A DNA stretch of 64,000 nt from Nocardia vinacea. GTDB taxonomy: Bacteria; Actinomycetota; Actinomycetes; Mycobacteriales; Mycobacteriaceae. The position numbers were made by a program, and so were the translations under genes. Below are positions 1 to 8,544 of the stretch, piece by piece (positions within the stretch are counted from its first letter, which is position 1; each line of letters begins with the position of its first letter). The stretch lies in assembly GCF_035920345.1 (NCBI RefSeq), contig NZ_CP109149.1, positions 2,046,001-2,110,000 of the forward strand, in the 5' to 3' direction. Below the pieces are notes generated by a model. It was not told where the DNA came from, made no database searches, and worked only from the letters and a program-made list of their open reading frames with translations.

Positions 1-894
1 GTGCCCGACTACGACAAACAAGTCGAGTTCTATGCCAAGCACTGGGGTTTGGCCACCACGGGTGACGAGCGCGACGTGAGCTACTTCGCCGCGGAAGGCT
101 CACCCGAGCAGTACATCGTGCGCGTCCGCAAAGCCGCGGAGAAGCGGCTCGACCTGATCTCGCTCGGTGCGGCCGACCGCGCGGCCGTCGATGGGCTCGC
201 CGCCAAACTCGGCAGCGAGGGCGTGCGGCTGATCAACGAGCCCGATGTCCTCCAAACCCCAGGCGGCGGTTACGGTTTCCGCTTCTTCGACCTCGAGGGC
301 CGCACCGTCGAGGTGTCCTCGGACGTGGAGACCCGCAAGCACCGCAAGATCGAGGAGAAGGAAGACATCCCGGTGCGCCTGTCGCACGTGGTGTTCAATT
401 CGCCCGAGCCGGAGAAGATGACGGCCTGGTATGAGAAGCACCTGAACTTCCGGCTGTCCGATACGAACACGCATCCGCGAATGGGCGGGCTGTTCTGGTT
501 CCTGCGCTGTAGCGACCAGCACCACAGCATCGCGATCTCCCGCGGCCCGCATACCGCGCTGAACCATGTCTCGTTCGAATTGCGCGGCTTGGACGAATAC
601 CTCTATGGCAGTGGGCGTCTCATGCGCGCCGGAGTCCCCAAGATCTGGGGCCCCGGCCGGCATCGCGCCGGAGACAACACCTTCACGTATTTCCATGACC
701 CCCATGGCAACACCATGGAGTACACCACCGAGCTCGCCACCATCGACGAGGACACCTGGCATCCCAGCATCTTCGATGTCTCCGACCCGGCGACCTCCGA
801 TGTGTGGGGAATCGCTGAGACCGCGGACGAGTGGATCAGCAAGCAGATGTTCAACGACCCGGACAAGGGCGTATTCGTTCCACCGCCTATGTGA
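1..894 (+). CDS. VOC-family extradiol-type ring-cleavage dioxygenase, 5' end cut by the window
   Basis: The protein has two tandem glyoxalase/bleomycin-resistance (VOC) modules, about residues 1-110 and 124-255, as in type I extradiol dioxygenases. The expected metal triad is visible in the second module: His129, His189 and Glu240, the last within GNTMEY. The family opens catechol-type rings with Fe(II) or Mn(II). The reading frame is already open at base 1, and the first residues (PDYDKQVEFY) look like the inside of the first beta-alpha unit. The GTG at base 1 is therefore probably an internal valine, with roughly 10-15 residues missing. A strong terminator follows directly, so this is the last gene of a plus-strand unit that starts outside the window. 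The substrate cannot be read from the sequence. Confidence 0.8.
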   Translation: MPDYDKQVEFYAKHWGLATTGDERDVSYFAAEGSPEQYIVRVRKAAEKRLDLISLGAADRAAVDGLAAKLGSEGVRLINEPDVLQTPGGGYGFRFFDLEGRTVEVSSDVETRKHRKIEEKEDIPVRLSHVVFNSPEPEKMTAWYEKHLNFRLSDTNTHPRMGGLFWFLRCSDQHHSIAISRGPHTALNHVSFELRGLDEYLYGSGRLMRAGVPKIWGPGRHRAGDNTFTYFHDPHGNTMEYTTELATIDEDTWHPSIFDVSDPATSDVWGIAETADEWISKQMFNDPDKGVFVPPPM

Positions 895-908
895 CCGGAG
901 CCCGAACA

Positions 909-948
909 GGGGCGGGGGCACACGAGTTATCTCGTGTGCCCCCGCCCC
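909..948 (+). terminator. Strong GC-rich intrinsic-type hairpin
   Basis: Perfect 18-bp arms (909-926 and 931-948) flank a TTAT loop, 14 bases after the stop of the dioxygenase gene. The run after the stem is only TTTC, typical of high-GC actinobacterial terminators. Confidence 0.85.
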
Positions 949-1164
949 TTTCGCATCCCATTCAAGAGCGGCTGCCGCGTCTGGGTCCTCACCTGCATCT
1001 GACAAATGTCTCCAAGGCGGGCCCGCCGAGATGTGGTCGATGATCTACCCCGCCGCGTCCCGCGCCTTCGGGCACAGCGATCAGGGCCGCCGACTTCTCT
1101 AGCCCGCGACATGCCGAAGCCCCGAGCTCGTATATGCGCGAAACGCATCGAGATCGGGGCCTGA

Positions 1165-1204
1165 GTGCCGCCGGGGGCCGGGCACTGGTCGATCCCGGCG
1201 GCAC
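1165..1204. repeat. Inverted repeat with 11-bp perfect arms
   Basis: GTGCCGCCGGG at 1165-1175 is repeated inverted at 1194-1204. It sits beside the next hairpin, between two convergent transcription units. It may be an accessory terminator stem. Confidence 0.45.
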
Positions 1205-1208
1205 CAGT

Positions 1209-1249
1209 CGAAGGGCCCGACCGCAGTTGTACAGCGGTCGGGCCCTTCG
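1209..1249 (-). terminator. Terminator hairpin of the minus-strand FAH/AACS operon
   Basis: Perfect 16-bp arms (1209-1224 and 1234-1249) flank a 9-base loop. The hairpin lies 33 bases past the stop of the minus-strand operon that ends at 1283. It may work in both directions, because a plus-strand gene converges on it. Confidence 0.75.
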
Positions 1250-1282
1250 CGCGCTCGCCTGCGATCAGCCCTGGGCGCGGGG

Positions 1283-2236
1283 CTATCGGCAGACGGTGCG
1301 CTGCTTTCCGAGGCCGGTGATCTCGGCCTCCATCACGTCACCCGCACGCAGGAACCTGCCATGGTGTGAGCCGTTGCCCGCGGGCGAGCCGGTGATGAGC
1401 ATGTCGCCCGGTTCGAGCGTGGCGTAGCGGGAGATGTAGGAGATCAGCTGTGCGGGACCGAACAGCATGTCGCTGGTCGAGCCCTTCTGCATCAGGTCAC
1501 CGTTGAGGTGCAGGGTGATCTCCAGATCGAGGGGGTCCGCGACGAATTTCGCCGGGGTGAGATACGGTCCGGTCGGGTAGAAGGTGGGCGCGTTCTTCGC
1601 CCGCATCCAGTCGGTACCCATCATCGGAATATCGGTGCGGGGCACCAGACTTCGCGTGGTCAGGTCATTGCAGATGGTGTACCCGGCGATCGCGTCGACG
1701 GCCTCCGCCACACCGACATCGCGAGTCCGACGGCCGATGATGACGCCGAGTTCCAGTTCCCAGTCGTGGTTTTCGCCCACGGCCGGCAGGATCACATCGT
1801 CGTAGGCACCGCTGATCGATGACGGCACGCCGACCCATACATAGGGGTCGCCATTGGCGGCCCGCTCATCGGTCTCCCGGGCAGCTTGCTCACGCAGTTC
1901 GGCCTCGGTCGCGCCGGGAGTTCCGATGCGGTGGGCAACCGTGATCTGGATGATGTGCTCGCGGTAGTTCGCGCCCGCCGCGAAGATCTGTCCCGGCTGC
2001 TGCACCGGCGGGAGCGCACGCAACTCCTCGACCGGTCGACCGTCGCCGGTCACCGCATTCGCGAAGTCCTGCAAGGACCGCAGGGCAGGCTCCCAGTCGC
2101 CCAGCAGCGCGGCCGTCGTCGGGTATGGCAGGACAGTGCGCGTGTCGTACACGCGACCGGCCACCACAATGCCCGGATAGGGCGGCTGTTCTCCGTTGGC
2201 GAACGTACCGATCTGAAAGCTGACCTCATTGCTCAT
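1283..2236 (-). CDS. Fumarylacetoacetate hydrolase family protein
   Basis: The 317-aa protein belongs to the FAH superfamily, which hydrolyses or decarboxylates 2-oxo-acid and beta-diketone intermediates of aromatic catabolism. The metal-site pattern is present as WELELGVIIG followed by YTICNDLTTRSL, with acidic ligands from ELEL and the Asp of CND. The start is the ATG at 2236, which overlaps the stop of the upstream acyl-CoA synthetase as ATGA, so the two are translationally coupled. It is the last gene of a four-gene minus-strand operon. It differs clearly from the other FAH protein in the operon and from the true fumarylacetoacetase at 6509-7714. The substrate is unknown; an acylpyruvate or 2-hydroxymuconate-type product is the natural guess. 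Confidence 0.85.
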   Translation of the reverse strand: MSNEVSFQIGTFANGEQPPYPGIVVAGRVYDTRTVLPYPTTAALLGDWEPALRSLQDFANAVTGDGRPVEELRALPPVQQPGQIFAAGANYREHIIQITVAHRIGTPGATEAELREQAARETDERAANGDPYVWVGVPSSISGAYDDVILPAVGENHDWELELGVIIGRRTRDVGVAEAVDAIAGYTICNDLTTRSLVPRTDIPMMGTDWMRAKNAPTFYPTGPYLTPAKFVADPLDLEITLHLNGDLMQKGSTSDMLFGPAQLISYISRYATLEPGDMLITGSPAGNGSHHGRFLRAGDVMEAEITGLGKQRTVCR

Positions 2237-4179
2237 GCTGTCCTCACAGAGTGTCGTTGGTGTGCGAAGTCCTCGTATTCCCGGAGCAGGCCACTGTCGT
2301 CCACGGCACCGAGGTCGACCACATCGGTCAGAGCCGCGCCCTGCAGCATGCGCTTGACGGGAACCTCGAGCTTCTTTCCGGTCCGGGTATGCGGGATGGC
2401 GCGCATGAAGACGATGTCGTCCGGGACATGGCGCGGGGACAGCAGCCAACGCAGTGCTTCGCCGATCCGGCTCCGCAGCGCCTCATTGTTCGTGCCGTCG
2501 ATCGCCGCCACGAACAGCACCATGTCGTAGCCGTCGGCGCCGAGTTCGGCTCCCACGACGAGGGATTCGCGCACCTCGGGGAATTCCTCGACGACCCGGT
2601 AGATCTCGGCCGAACCGATTCGGATGCCGCCGCGATTCAACGTAGAGTCCGAACGCCCGTGAATCACCGAACTGCCGTCGACATCGAATTCGATGAAGTC
2701 GCCGTGCCGCCAGATTCCGGGGAACATGTCGAAATAGCTTGCGCGGTAACGATGATCGTCTGGATCGTTCCAGAATCGCAGCGGCATGGACGGCATCGGC
2801 TTGGTGACCACCAACTCGCCCTGTTCCCCGATGACGGGTCGACCGTCGGCGTCCCACGCCGCGACCGCGACACCGAGTGCCGGGGCCTGCAGCCGAGGCC
2901 TTCGGACCGGCAGTTCGGGGACGCCGCCGACGAAGATGGATGCTATGTCGGTGCCACCGCTCATCGACGACAGCCACATATCGTCGAAATGCTCGCCGAC
3001 CCAGTCGAATCCGGCCTCTGACAGCGGCGATCCGGTCACCTGTAGGGTGCGCAGCCGGGTCTGCGATGGTACGACGTCCGCCTTCAGGCAGGCGTGGATG
3101 TAGCCGGCGCTGAGTCCCATGACGTCAACGCGGTGTTCGGCCGCGACCTGCCAGACGCGGCCCAGTTCGGGCTTGACCGGGCTGCCGTCGAGCAGCACCA
3201 CCGTCGCACCGGCACCGAGACCGGAGACCAGCATGTTCCAGACCACCCACGCTGTGCTGGCGACGTTCATATAGCGATCGCCCGCCCGTACATCGCTGTG
3301 GATGCGCAGCATCTTCAAATGCTCCAACAGCACACCGCCGTGACCGTGCACGATGCCCTTGGGGATTCCTGTTGTGCCGGAAGAGAACAGTACCCACAGC
3401 GGGTGTTCGAACGGCAGGTCGGTGAATTCGAGTTCGGTGTGCCCGGTGGTGACCAAATCCCAGCTGTGCACCGGGACTTCGAAGTCCGGACGCGTCCCGG
3501 GACGGAGATGGTCTACCCAGATGACCCTCTCGAGACCCGGCAGCCGGTTGGTCACCTCGGCCATTTCGACGATCCGCGCGTGTTCGCGCCCACCGTGCCG
3601 ATAGCCATCGGATGCGATGAGCACCCGCGGTGCCAGCTGGGCGAAGCGGGAGACGATCGCATCGGTGCCGAACTCCGGCGAACACACCGACCAGATCGCC
3701 CCGACCGTCGCACAGGCGAGCAGTCCGACTACCGCTTCGGAACGGTTGGGCAATACCGCGGCCACCCGGTCGCCGGGTACAACACCCATGGAACGCAGCG
3801 CCGCGGCCAGGGCCGCGACCTGGTTGCGAAGCTCAGAGCTGGATATTGCATGAGACCGGTTGTCGTCGTCCACGACGATCAGCGCGGTCTCCGGTGCCTT
3901 GCGCAGCATGTGCTCGGCATAGTTGACGGTGCGGCCGGGAAACCAAGCGCCACCGATCATTTCGTCCGGCGCAACCGGACCGGCGGGCGCGCCACCCAGC
4001 CGGACATCCTCGAAATCGGCTATGGCCGACCAGAACCGATCCGGATGTTCGACCGACCAGCGCCACAGATCCAGATACTCGGCATCACGGAGCTCCGGGT
4101 GCAGACCGGCGCGGAAACGGGTCACTTCCGCGGCAGCCACACGTTCCGACGAAGGCGACCACACCACATCGCCGGTCAC
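2233..4179 (-). CDS. Acetoacetyl-CoA synthetase (acetoacetate-CoA ligase)
   Basis: The 648-aa protein is an ANL-superfamily adenylate-forming ligase with the length and order of acetoacetyl-CoA synthetases. An N-terminal ACS-type domain (WRWSVEHPDRFWSAI) precedes the P-loop motif SSGTTGIPKGIVHGHGG and a C-terminal lid ending in TRTGKKLEVPVKR. It would convert acetoacetate, ATP and CoA to acetoacetyl-CoA. This suits the locus, since fumarylacetoacetase at 6509-7714 releases acetoacetate. The start is a GTG at 4179 overlapping the cupin stop as GTGA. Its own stop overlaps the next start as ATGA. A related short-chain 3-oxoacid could be the true substrate. Confidence 0.85.
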   Translation of the reverse strand: MTGDVVWSPSSERVAAAEVTRFRAGLHPELRDAEYLDLWRWSVEHPDRFWSAIADFEDVRLGGAPAGPVAPDEMIGGAWFPGRTVNYAEHMLRKAPETALIVVDDDNRSHAISSSELRNQVAALAAALRSMGVVPGDRVAAVLPNRSEAVVGLLACATVGAIWSVCSPEFGTDAIVSRFAQLAPRVLIASDGYRHGGREHARIVEMAEVTNRLPGLERVIWVDHLRPGTRPDFEVPVHSWDLVTTGHTELEFTDLPFEHPLWVLFSSGTTGIPKGIVHGHGGVLLEHLKMLRIHSDVRAGDRYMNVASTAWVVWNMLVSGLGAGATVVLLDGSPVKPELGRVWQVAAEHRVDVMGLSAGYIHACLKADVVPSQTRLRTLQVTGSPLSEAGFDWVGEHFDDMWLSSMSGGTDIASIFVGGVPELPVRRPRLQAPALGVAVAAWDADGRPVIGEQGELVVTKPMPSMPLRFWNDPDDHRYRASYFDMFPGIWRHGDFIEFDVDGSSVIHGRSDSTLNRGGIRIGSAEIYRVVEEFPEVRESLVVGAELGADGYDMVLFVAAIDGTNNEALRSRIGEALRWLLSPRHVPDDIVFMRAIPHTRTGKKLEVPVKRMLQGAALTDVVDLGAVDDSGLLREYEDFAHQRHSVRTA

Positions 4180-4751
4180 GGCTGCGCCTCGTCGAACAGC
4201 GGCAGCGAGCCGAGCAGAATGAACGCCATCCGGCACGGCTTGTCGCTGCGGTTGGACCACGAATGGCTGGTGCCACGCTGGACGACGACATCCCCGGCCT
4301 TCATCAGGCACTCGCCCTCGTCGGTCATCAGCCAGATCTCGCCGTCGAGCACGATGCCGTAGTCGAGGGAATCGGTGCGGTGGAACCAGAAGTGCCGGGC
4401 GTCCTCCTCAGCCGCGGCGCGGGCGTGCTCCCCGCCGAACTCACTGAACAGCGTCGTCGACGCCTGGTCGCTGTAGGCGGCGTCCGGCGGGAAGGTGGCG
4501 ATCCGGAAGATGCTGCCGCCGGCCTTGGGGTACATGGGCACCTGCGTGTCGGCGGCGGCCGTGTCCTCATTGCCAGCATTGGAGATGTCGCCGGGTTCGG
4601 TCATCCAGGCGACGCTCGCACCGAAGCCCGGAACATCCTCGGAGGCAAAGACATTCGGACAGGCGTCGTCGCTGACGATAATCGATCGGCCGTTCTCATC
4701 GTGACCGGTCACGATGCGGCGAACGGGCGAAATCACGGTGTTCTCATTCAT
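4176..4751 (-). CDS. Cupin-domain protein
   Basis: The 191-aa protein has a single C-terminal cupin barrel, about residues 90-180. The first cupin motif (HFWFHRTDSLDYGIVLDGE) and the second (GDVVVQRGTSHSWSN) supply His and Glu residues that could bind a metal. It is too short for gentisate dioxygenase (about 350 aa) and resembles the small cupins found beside FAH-family genes in actinobacterial aromatic clusters. It lies between two FAH/AACS genes, 13 bases after the upstream FAH and overlapping the downstream synthetase. Function is not established: an isomerase, a hydrolase helper or a small dioxygenase are all possible. Confidence 0.75.
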   Translation of the reverse strand: MNENTVISPVRRIVTGHDENGRSIIVSDDACPNVFASEDVPGFGASVAWMTEPGDISNAGNEDTAAADTQVPMYPKAGGSIFRIATFPPDAAYSDQASTTLFSEFGGEHARAAAEEDARHFWFHRTDSLDYGIVLDGEIWLMTDEGECLMKAGDVVVQRGTSHSWSNRSDKPCRMAFILLGSLPLFDEAQP

Positions 4752-4764
4752 TGGGGGTTCCTTC

Positions 4765-5784
4765 TCAGGCTGTGGTCGCGCCGAAGGGGTACTGACGCGG
4801 TTCGGGCCACCACGGCGCGGTCACGGGTTCGGCGCTCAGCCGGTTACGTAGCACCCCGACACCGCTGATCTCGAGTTCGACGACATCGCCGGGTCGCAAC
4901 TTTTTGTCGATTTCGAGGCCGGAGCCATTGGGCAGCGTGCCCGAACCGATGAGATCGCCCGGCTGCAGGTTGTCGCCGATGGAGACGTAAGCCAGCAGTT
5001 CGGCGGGGGTGTAGATCATGCCCTCGGCCTTGGTGCTGGACCACTCCTCACCATTGACGCGGACGGACCCGGTGATGGCGTCGAAGTCACCGATCTCGTC
5101 CATGGTGGTGATCCACGGGCCGATGCCGTAGGCGAAGTCCTTGCACTTCTGCGGGCCCATGCCCATCCCCATCTCAGGTCCCTGCACATCGCGCGCGCTG
5201 AAGTCGTTGAAGATGGTGAGGCCGAACAGGTTGGCCTGCGCCTCGTCGGGCGTGAGGTTGCTGCCGTAGCCGCCGACGATCAACCCGATTTCGAGCTCGT
5301 AGTCGACGAATTCGGAGTAACCCGGGTAAGGCACTTCCTGGTCGTGGCCGTATACGACGCCGGTGGACCCCTTGAAGTAGCCCGGAGTCTTGAACAACTG
5401 CGGGTTCGGCAGTCCGCCACCGACCTTCTCGTGGAACTGCTGCATATGCAGCGGGAAGGTCAGGCCGTCGCGGATCACCGGCGGGTCGACCGCAGACTGC
5501 CAGTCGACCTCACCGATGGGCAGCGACGCGTCATCGGCGGCCTGCTCCACCGCCCAGTGCGCGGCATCGAGAAACGCCGGACCCGCCGCGATCGCGGCGG
5601 ACATGCTCGACGGAAAGTACGCCGCCGCGAGCCGCAGTGCCGCCGCCGTGGAGGCCGAGCCGCGCTGACGAGCGATGCGGTACGCCTGGGCCAGATCCAC
5701 CACGCGATCCCGGTCGGGTTCGACCGCTACGAGCCTGGTTTGGTCGCCGTCCGGCGTCGAACGAGAGATTCGGCCGAGCTTCAT
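4765..5784 (-). CDS. Fumarylacetoacetate hydrolase family protein, promoter-proximal
   Basis: The 339-aa protein has an N-terminal cap domain (about residues 1-110) and a C-terminal FAH domain. The metal-binding acids lie in VDYELEIGLIVGG and FNDFSARDVQ. It is the first gene of the minus-strand operon (FAH, cupin, AACS, FAH). The ATG at 5784 is preceded by GGGTGG. It is divergent from a TetR gene, and a palindrome lies between the two, so that TetR probably controls it. The length fits fumarylpyruvate- or fumarylacetoacetate-type hydrolases of bacterial aromatic pathways. The substrate is not assignable from sequence. Confidence 0.85.
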   Translation of the reverse strand: MKLGRISRSTPDGDQTRLVAVEPDRDRVVDLAQAYRIARQRGSASTAAALRLAAAYFPSSMSAAIAAGPAFLDAAHWAVEQAADDASLPIGEVDWQSAVDPPVIRDGLTFPLHMQQFHEKVGGGLPNPQLFKTPGYFKGSTGVVYGHDQEVPYPGYSEFVDYELEIGLIVGGYGSNLTPDEAQANLFGLTIFNDFSARDVQGPEMGMGMGPQKCKDFAYGIGPWITTMDEIGDFDAITGSVRVNGEEWSSTKAEGMIYTPAELLAYVSIGDNLQPGDLIGSGTLPNGSGLEIDKKLRPGDVVELEISGVGVLRNRLSAEPVTAPWWPEPRQYPFGATTA

Positions 5785-5807
5785 TGCTAACCACCCTTCA
5801 TATCATC

Positions 5808-5819
5808 CGAAACGTTTCG
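5808..5819. promoter_or_regulatory. Palindromic operator between the FAH operon and TetR
   Basis: CGAAACGTTTCG is a perfect 12-bp palindrome. With one mismatch pair it extends to 18 bp (5805-5822). It lies 24 bases upstream of the FAH start and 69 bases upstream of the divergent TetR start, the expected place for an autoregulating TetR site. Confidence 0.6.
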
Positions 5820-5888
5820 TATCGTATCGAGATCATAGAACCATGTCTATGTCGTGTTTGACAATGGATTCGCGATAACATCCCTTTT

Positions 5889-6479
5889 GTGGCTGTACGA
5901 AGCGAATCGAGTCGACAGGCGATCCTGGACGCGACGATGGATCTCTTGGTCCGGGATAAGAGACGGGCGACGACCGTCCAGAAGCTGACCATCGAGATGA
6001 TCGCCAAGCGGGCGAAGGTCAGTAAGGCGACCATCTACCGGTGGTGGCCCAACAAAGCCGCCGTGGTGATAGACGCCTTCATGGAGGATCATCTGCCGCA
6101 GGTCCGTATTCCGGAGAATCTGCCGGTGCGCCAGGCGCTCGAAACACATGTGAAATCACTGGTTTCGCGGTACGCCGGACCGCAGGGGCGGTTGATCGCC
6201 CAGATCGTCGCCGAGGGGCAATACGACCCGGCTACCCTCGCCGATTTCAAGACCCGGTTCTGGAACGACCGATACGCCGCAGTGGACAAGTTGATACGAC
6301 GCGGGGTCGACGAAGGTCTGTTCCGTGCCGATCTCGAACCGGGCGATGCGGCCGAGATGATCTACGCGCCGATCTACTTCCACCTTCTGTTCGGCACCGG
6401 CCCGCTCGACGATTCCCTCGCCGAGCGGCTCGTCGACCAAGCCATCCGCGGACTCGCGGCGACTGGTACCCCGGACTGA
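5889..6479 (+). CDS. TetR-family regulator, likely repressor of the FAH operon
   Basis: The 196-aa protein has an N-terminal TetR helix-turn-helix at about residues 12-60. The recognition segment AKVSKATIYRWWPNKAAVV is typical of the RutR/AcrR-like class with a WW pair. The rest is a helical ligand-binding domain. Translation starts at a GTG with no clear ribosome-binding site. The gene is divergent from the FAH operon across a 104-bp gap that holds the CGAAACGTTTCG palindrome. It converges with fahA (28-bp gap), so it is bounded by the two aromatic operons. The ligand is unknown; a pathway intermediate is the simplest inference. Confidence 0.85.
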   Translation: MAVRSESSRQAILDATMDLLVRDKRRATTVQKLTIEMIAKRAKVSKATIYRWWPNKAAVVIDAFMEDHLPQVRIPENLPVRQALETHVKSLVSRYAGPQGRLIAQIVAEGQYDPATLADFKTRFWNDRYAAVDKLIRRGVDEGLFRADLEPGDAAEMIYAPIYFHLLFGTGPLDDSLAERLVDQAIRGLAATGTPD

Positions 6480-6508
6480 CTCGCGGTGCGCGCCGCTCGG
6501 GCCATTCG

Positions 6509-7714
6509 CTAGGACCGCGCCGCTTCCGGCGGTTGGATACGGGCGGTGACCTCACCGAGACTGATCGGCGAACCGGACGGGCCGGTCGCGGATCCACTCA
6601 GTGTCACGAGATCGCCGTCTTCCAGGAAGGTACGGGTGCGGCCGTCGGGCAGATGCAAAGGCTCGGTGCCATTCCAGGTGAGCTCGATGAGCGAGCCGCG
6701 CTGATTCGCCTCCGGCCCGGACACCGTGCCCGAGGCGAACAGATCACCGGTGCGCAGGCTCGCACCGTTGACCGTCATATGCGAAAGCATCTGTGCCGGA
6801 GACCAATACATCTGCGCGTACGGTGGCCGGGATACGGTGTGTCCGTTCAGTACGAACTCGAGTCGCAGATCCAAACCCCAGGGCTCGGGCTCCTCGAGGT
6901 ACGGCAGCGGTGCCGGATCCTGCTGCGGCGTCGGCACTCGCGCAGCGGCCAGCGCGTCCAGTGGGACGATCCACGGCGAGATCGAGGTGGCGAACGACTT
7001 GCCCAGGAACGGCCCCAGCGGCACGTACTCCCAGGCCTGGATATCGCGAGCCGACCAGTCGTTGACCAGGCATACACCGAATACATGGTCGGTGAATTCC
7101 TTGGTGGACACCGGTTTTCCGAGCTCGCTCGGGGTGCCGACGACATAGCCGACCTCGACCTCGATATCGAGCCGCGCCGAAGGGCCGAAGACCGGCGAGG
7201 GGTCCGCCGGTGCCTTGCGCTGCCCGGACGGGCGGGTCACCGGGGTGCCGGAAGCGATGATCGTGCCTGCCCGGCCGTGGTAGCCGACCGGCAGGTGCTT
7301 CCAATTCGGCAGCAGCGCAGCCGAATCCGGGCGGAACATGGTGCCGAGATTGGTGGCATGGTGCTCGCTGGCATAGAAGTCGACGTAATCGGCGACCTCG
7401 ATCGGCAAGTGCAGGGTGACCTGATCCAGCGGATGCAGAATCTCGGCAGCGCGGACTCGTTGCGTCGGATCGGTGAGTAGGTCGATGATCCGGCGGCGGG
7501 TCGCTGTCCAGTAGTCCCGCCCCCTCGCCATGAAGTCGTTCAGCGAGGCCCTCTCGAAAACCTGATCACCCAGAGCCGCCCGGAGATCGAGCACATGATC
7601 GCCGATCCGGACTCCGACGCGGGAACCTACATCGGATGGTGAGAAGATCCCGTAGGGCAGGTTGTCGATTCCGAAGCCGGAGCCCTCGGGCACCGGCGCC
7701 CAGGTGTTGGTCAC
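6509..7714 (-). CDS. fahA: Fumarylacetoacetase
   Basis: The 401-aa protein matches true fumarylacetoacetase in length and two-domain layout. An SH3-like N-terminal domain (FGIDNLPYGIFS) precedes the mixed-beta FAH domain with metal ligands in LDIEVEVGYVVG and VNDWSARDIQAWEY. The conserved GxFLGKSFATSISPW stretch is also present. The enzyme hydrolyses fumarylacetoacetate to fumarate and acetoacetate, the last step of homogentisate catabolism. The start is a GTG at 7714, overlapping the stop of the preceding 277-aa gene as GTGA. It is the last gene of the hmgA operon and converges with the TetR at 5889-6479. Confidence 0.93.
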   Translation of the reverse strand: MTNTWAPVPEGSGFGIDNLPYGIFSPSDVGSRVGVRIGDHVLDLRAALGDQVFERASLNDFMARGRDYWTATRRRIIDLLTDPTQRVRAAEILHPLDQVTLHLPIEVADYVDFYASEHHATNLGTMFRPDSAALLPNWKHLPVGYHGRAGTIIASGTPVTRPSGQRKAPADPSPVFGPSARLDIEVEVGYVVGTPSELGKPVSTKEFTDHVFGVCLVNDWSARDIQAWEYVPLGPFLGKSFATSISPWIVPLDALAAARVPTPQQDPAPLPYLEEPEPWGLDLRLEFVLNGHTVSRPPYAQMYWSPAQMLSHMTVNGASLRTGDLFASGTVSGPEANQRGSLIELTWNGTEPLHLPDGRTRTFLEDGDLVTLSGSATGPSGSPISLGEVTARIQPPEAARS

Positions 7715-8544
7715 TGTGAAATCCCTTCCGTATCAATGAGTCCGAAGGCCTGCGCCTCGGCCACCGGTATGGTTGTGCTGCACGATCCGTAGCTGGTGAG
7801 TAGGGCGCGGGTGGCGGCGACGTCTGAAGTGTCCAGGGCGGTGGCCGCTCGGACCAGCGACAGGGCGTCGTCGGTCAGCAGGACGACCTCGACCGCTTCC
7901 GCGTCCGCTCCCCCGGTGGCGGCCGCCGCCGCGAGCACCAGATTCAAGAATCCGTGGTGGGTGAATCCGGTCCCCTCATCGGTGTAGCGCACCGCGTGAT
8001 GCAGGCCGGCGGTGGCTTTCACCGGAACACCCGCTTCGGCGGCGGCGATCAGCGCGTTTGCCAGCGTCTGCGCTGACGGGAACAATTCCGGCCGAATGCC
8101 GCCGCACCGGAGCTTCAGTCCAACGCCGAGCCGTGCGAGTTCAGGGGTACAGGCCGCGATGTCGGAGTACGACGCGGGCTCGACGAAAGCCGGTACGCCG
8201 GGCGGGAATTCGGCCACCACGCGCCCGAGCGGCACGGTCGCCGCATCCAGTGGGAACTCGATCAGCGCCACGTCGAGCGCGGGGTCGGCCGCTAAGTCCG
8301 TCAGCGCTGCGGCCAGCCCAGGCACGCCCGTATCCGCGATGAGGCCGACGCGGATACGTTCGCCGCGCTCGAGCTGAGCGCGGAGTTCGCCGATACGACT
8401 CGCCGGGCACAGAAATCGGTGCGTGAGTATCGGATTGGCCGCGCGCCTGTCGGCCCGATGTCGCACAATGGCTTCAGGCATGCTCAACGCGGTCGGCGGG
8501 AACAGCCCGGCGTCGTCGACCAGTCCATCCAGCAGCCCGGTCAT
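7711..8544 (-). CDS. Uncharacterised 277-aa protein between hmgA and fahA
   Basis: I do not recognise this as a named enzyme. The sequence alternates hydrophobic strands and amphipathic helices in a TIM-barrel-like rhythm: IRVGLIADTG, DVALIEFPLD, VPAFVEPAS, LGVGLKLRCGG, VPVKATAGLHHA, VEVVLLTDD. The segments GLKLRCGG and KATAGLHHAVRY look like active-site loops with Lys, Arg, Cys and two His residues. The ATG at 8544 overlaps the hmgA stop as ATGA, and its own stop overlaps the fahA start as GTGA. It is thus locked between the first and last enzymes of the homogentisate pathway. No maleylacetoacetate isomerase is visible in the window, so this is a candidate for that step or for a repair role. 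That is inference from context only. Confidence 0.8.
   Translation of the reverse strand: MTGLLDGLVDDAGLFPPTALSMPEAIVRHRADRRAANPILTHRFLCPASRIGELRAQLERGERIRVGLIADTGVPGLAAALTDLAADPALDVALIEFPLDAATVPLGRVVAEFPPGVPAFVEPASYSDIAACTPELARLGVGLKLRCGGIRPELFPSAQTLANALIAAAEAGVPVKATAGLHHAVRYTDEGTGFTHHGFLNLVLAAAAATGGADAEAVEVVLLTDDALSLVRAATALDTSDVAATRALLTSYGSCSTTIPVAEAQAFGLIDTEGISQ

Noticed and set aside
4176..4751. Gentisate 1,2-dioxygenase
   Set aside because: Only one cupin domain in 191 aa, about half the length of that enzyme.
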